A stretch of 64,000 nucleotides of DNA. Origin: Saccopteryx bilineata (taxonomy: Eukaryota > Chordata > Mammalia > Chiroptera > Emballonuridae). Position numbers and translations under genes: made by a program. Below, in pieces: positions 61,190 to 64,000 of the stretch (the first letter of the stretch is position 1; the number at the start of each line of letters is the position of its first letter). Location of the stretch: NCBI RefSeq assembly GCF_036850765.1, contig NC_089493.1, positions 16,431,632 through 16,495,631 of the forward strand, in the 5' to 3' direction. Below the pieces are notes generated by a model. That model did not search any database, was not told the origin of the DNA, and saw nothing but the letters and a program-made list of their open reading frames with translations.

Positions 61190-61549
61190 CTTTTTAAGTG
61201 AAAGGAGGGAAGATGAAGAGACACACTCCCACATGCACCCTGACTGGGATTCACCCAGTGACTCCTATCTGGGACTGATGTGTTGACCTTATGGGGCCAT
61301 GCTCACAACTGAGTTTTTTTTAGCGCCTGGGGCAGAGGCTCTAGGGAGCCATCCTCAGCACCTGGGGTCAGTGTGCTTGAACCAATCAAGCCATGACTGC
61401 TGGAGGGGAAGAGACAGAGAAAGAGAAGGTGGAGAGGGAGAGGTGGAGAAGTAGATTGTTGTTTCTCTTGTATGCCCTGACCAGGTATCAAACCAGGGAC
61501 ATTGACATGCTGGGCAGATATTCTACCCCTGATAAAACTGGCCAGAGCT
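61190..61549 (-). mobile_element. Long bat tRNA-derived SINE, copy 10 (old)
   Basis: Reversed and diverged: 'tgggattcacccagtgactc', 'agcgcctggggcagaggctc' and head 'tatcaaaccagggacattga'. The GGGGC block is unrecognisable. Target duplication not clear. Confidence 0.8.
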
Positions 61550-62345
61550 TTCATTTTAAAATCTAGGAATATGTCTTGCCCACAGAGTTGGTCACTGGGT
61601 ATAGGGAGGGCACAGCCAAGAAAGCCCACTAATCCAGCTTCTAGACTCAGTTCTCCCCTGATATGTTTTATAAAGTCATTTTTACTGCTCTGGGGACTTA
61701 ACTGTGTCATTTATAAAATGATAAAGTTACAACAGATTGGTGGATTTCAGTGAGTGGGCTATAAATGCTTAAGATTCACTATCCTTATAATCTAGGAATG
61801 GGGATACTTTACAGTAATTCATTGAGAGGGGTTTTGTGTATGTTTGCTTCATAAGGCTTCTCTATAAAGTTTAGTTTAGACAATAGATGTCCACCACTAA
61901 AAAATTTAGAAACCAAAAACCTGGGTAGGAAATAGGCTTTATGAGGGATATTCCACTCTAATATCATTAGAACTTCCTATAACTAGAATCTGTTTTAACC
62001 AGGGCTTTGAATGGCAGTATCGGTACATTCTTTTTCATGGAGCGTACTTTACCAAGGTCCTTTGACAACTGTAGGAATGTAATGGCAAATTCATGTGGTA
62101 TGTCAGGCAGAAAAAATGTTCAGCATATAGCAGTGGGAAATACTGTCATTGATAGTAAGGCAGAAACTCGAACAAGCTACAACTGAAGATCCAGGTGTCT
62201 GGGAAAGTTTTCTGACTCCCAAAGTCAGTAGGTCCCACTCATCTCAAAACACCCATTCAGAATCTAGGTGTATAAACAAAGGGGTTTTCATGTCTCTAAA
62301 ATAATCACACACACGTACATAAACATGTGAACACAGGTACACACG
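61550..62345. other. No recognised feature; CA-rich run at the right
   Basis: No gene or transposon recognised. 62306-62350 is CA-rich with GTACATA interruptions and abuts the MITE. Confidence 0.5.
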
Positions 62346-62347
62346 CA

Positions 62348-62475
62348 CAGGGTGGGGCAAAAGTAGGTGTACAGTTGTTCATATGGAAAAATACAATAAT
62401 GAATAAATAATAATATAAGAATAAACTCTGCATTTTACATACTCACAAGTGTACACCTGCTTTTGCACTACCCTG
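62348..62475. mobile_element. Mariner-like MITE
   Basis: A 128-bp element whose ends are long inverted repeats: left cagggtggggcaaaagtagg, right reversed cagggtagtgcaaaagcagg. TA flanks the right end (62476-62477) and CA the left, consistent with a TA duplication with one mutation. The interior is AT-rich with no coding capacity. Ends of this type are known from mammalian mariner-derived MITEs. Confidence 0.85.
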
Positions 62476-62477
62476 TA

Positions 62478-63835
62478 GGTTCAGAAAAAAATACTCCAGT
62501 TTTTTATAAAATTATATGCTGTCTTATATTCTTGACAAATGACAGTAGAATTTCTGAAAGGTAGTACACTCATCAGAACAATCATTTGCTCTTTTCACTT
62601 GCTGTGAAATGACTCATTGCTGACGTTGTAAGTTATTCAATATCAGGACCACTGGTTTTCTACTTCAATCTATGGCATGAACTTGCATGTCTCTTAACTA
62701 ATCGGTGAACTGGAGTTCCATGAGGGTAGAGATCAAGCGTCTATAAACCACTTCTGTGTGTCCACAAAACCCTGATTCTGCCTTATGGGGTTAGGGACAC
62801 AGTACCCCAATGTAGAATAATGTGACATACTTAATATTTCAAACTAAAGAAATGTGACAACTAGCAGGTACAGGAAGGACTTTCTGACCTTCTCCTGAAT
62901 CAGGTCATAAAACCTTCATGTGAGTGGCACCCTCCTTATAACCTGAGGGAAAGAGCATCCTTATTTCTGAAAACCAAGGGATACACAGAGGACTCTGAAC
63001 TCACAGGCTCGCTAAGTTTCCCAAGTTTACTACCTAAAGTTTTCTCCAGTTCATTACTCACCTAATGCTCTTTGTCCTGTCATATCTCTCCAGGACTTCC
63101 CACTTTTCATCAAACCCGGCATCAGATCAGTCAGGTTTCAGCTTATCTTTGGGTCTTTACTTCCTGGTAAATGCTGCTCCCATGTCACTTAAAACGTCAG
63201 TAAATGTACACCCTTTTCCTTTGTTACGCTGTCTTTGTTGCGGGGATACCAGGCAAGAACTTTGAAGGGTGACGGGTAAAGGTATTTTATTCTCCCACAG
63301 TCTCAATCTCCAACTCAAAGTTTCTGAGAAATTAAGGTGACTAAAATGTCAGGCTTTGCAACATCCACTCCTTATCAGAATGTCTTCTTAATTATCTTTT
63401 CTTCAGTGGCTGTTGCCTAGACTGAATCACCAATACTGAATCCTTTCTAAGTCAACACAGGGACTGCATATGCACAATTACTATTCGTTATAAATAATGT
63501 TGGATTGGGAGAGAGGGGGATGAGAAGCAAAGGAACAATTAACAGTGCCAATTAACAGGAAAGTGTGAGCTAATAAAGAAACTAATTAACAGTATGCATC
63601 TGATTCCTACAGAAAGGAGAGACCTGTAGAAAGTCTTATGACAAAGGTGACTTACAAGAGTATACACAAAGTTGACTTCCAGCTTGTCAGCTTTTACGTG
63701 ATAGGCTGAGCAGCATGTTTCTCTATGGGCTTTGCTGTGGGAAAGCCAAAGACAGAACAATTCTTACAAGAGGCTCAGACTAAAGAGGAGCTATGTGAGT
63801 TGTCAGTACTGCCTCATTAGGGAAAACACACACCG
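62478..63835. other. Unassigned; possible L2-like text at 63050-63240
   Basis: 'aggtttcagcttatctttgg' and the surrounding text vaguely resemble L2 3' sequence. Not secure. No gene recognised. Confidence 0.3.
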
Positions 63836-63836
63836 A

Positions 63837-63861
63837 TACAAGGTGGGCAAAAGTAGGTTTA
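63837..63861 (+). mobile_element. Mariner-like inverted-repeat end, interrupted
   Basis: 'caaggtgggcaaaagtaggt' matches the left end of the MITE at 62348. The element is broken off at 63862 by an LTR. Confidence 0.7.
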
Positions 63862-64000
63862 TGTGGACAAGTCCTGCCGGGGGTGAGGACGACAGAGATG
63901 CAAAAACCTGACTCCGAGGACCAGCTTCAGTGACGCAGATCCACTTTATTCAGGAAGTAAGCTAGCTTATATAGATGGGTTCAGCCTGTAGGGTGTTACA
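63862..64000 (-). mobile_element. Antisense endogenous-retrovirus LTR, cut by the window edge
   Basis: Starts TGTGGACAAGTCC, the reversed LTR terminus. Read on the minus strand it has a TATA-like TATATAAGCT (63963-63972) and an AATAAAG polyadenylation signal (63945-63951) in the correct U3-R order, followed by the U5 that ends at 63862. The rest of the element lies outside the window, so it could be a solo LTR or a longer provirus. Family unknown. Confidence 0.65.

Overview
The window looks like mammalian nuclear DNA, most likely from a bat. Two tRNA-derived SINE families recur. One has a head with the A/B boxes of a tRNA gene followed by a body of roughly 300 bp. The other is a short family of about 200 bp ending in a CT-rich stretch and an A-rich tail. 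From memory both resemble horseshoe-bat (Rhinolophus/Hipposideros, Rhin-1-like) elements; the bat call is fairly confident and the family-level call is an inference. Mammal-wide relics (MLT1-type LTRs, MER20, MIR, L1 and probable L2 fragments) support a placental mammal. I recognise no host protein-coding gene, no structural RNA gene and no CpG island outside a transposon. The window is best read as intergenic or deep intronic DNA.

Layout. 1-8.4 kb: AT-rich, mostly unassigned, with an MLT1A-like LTR (560-978), simple repeats, an L1 3' scrap and a MER20 copy. 8.5-10.4 kb: a SINE, then an MLT1-like LTR split by an LTR-like block that itself holds a SINE with a long (TA)n tail. 10.4-16.7 kb: mostly unassigned, two MIRs. 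16.8-33.4 kb: a SINE, then an old full-length antisense L1 (about 7.7 kb without its insertions, 17114-33395). Its 5'UTR is interrupted by a younger full-length sense L1 of the same lineage (22726-30501, perfect 15-bp target-site duplication), a Tigger-like DNA transposon (32449-32990, TA duplication) and a SINE. 33.4-40.4 kb: L1 fragments, a probable solo LTR with a SINE in it, and unassigned DNA. 40.47-48.1 kb: a DNA transposon that received two SINEs, one of which then received a full-length L1 of a second lineage (41820-47731). 48.1-64 kb: five long SINEs, one short SINE, a 5'-inverted L1, a mariner-like MITE and, at the right edge, the start of an antisense LTR inserted in another mariner-like end.

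How the parts relate. The only long reading frames are L1 ORF1 and ORF2. The younger sense L1 keeps nearly the whole of ORF2 open but carries a stop at codon 24 and a frameshift near the end of ORF1. The second-lineage L1 has an intact ORF1 and an ORF2 with two frameshifts. The two lineages differ in 5'UTR length (about 2.4 kb against 0.9 kb), promoter-proximal motifs and inter-ORF spacing (about 325 against 58 nt). L1 machinery of this kind is expected to have mobilised the SINEs, most of which have clear target-site duplications. The strongest functional hypothesis is that the long SINE family carries a CTCF-like motif, retained in at least six copies here. I found no evidence for a new multi-gene system.
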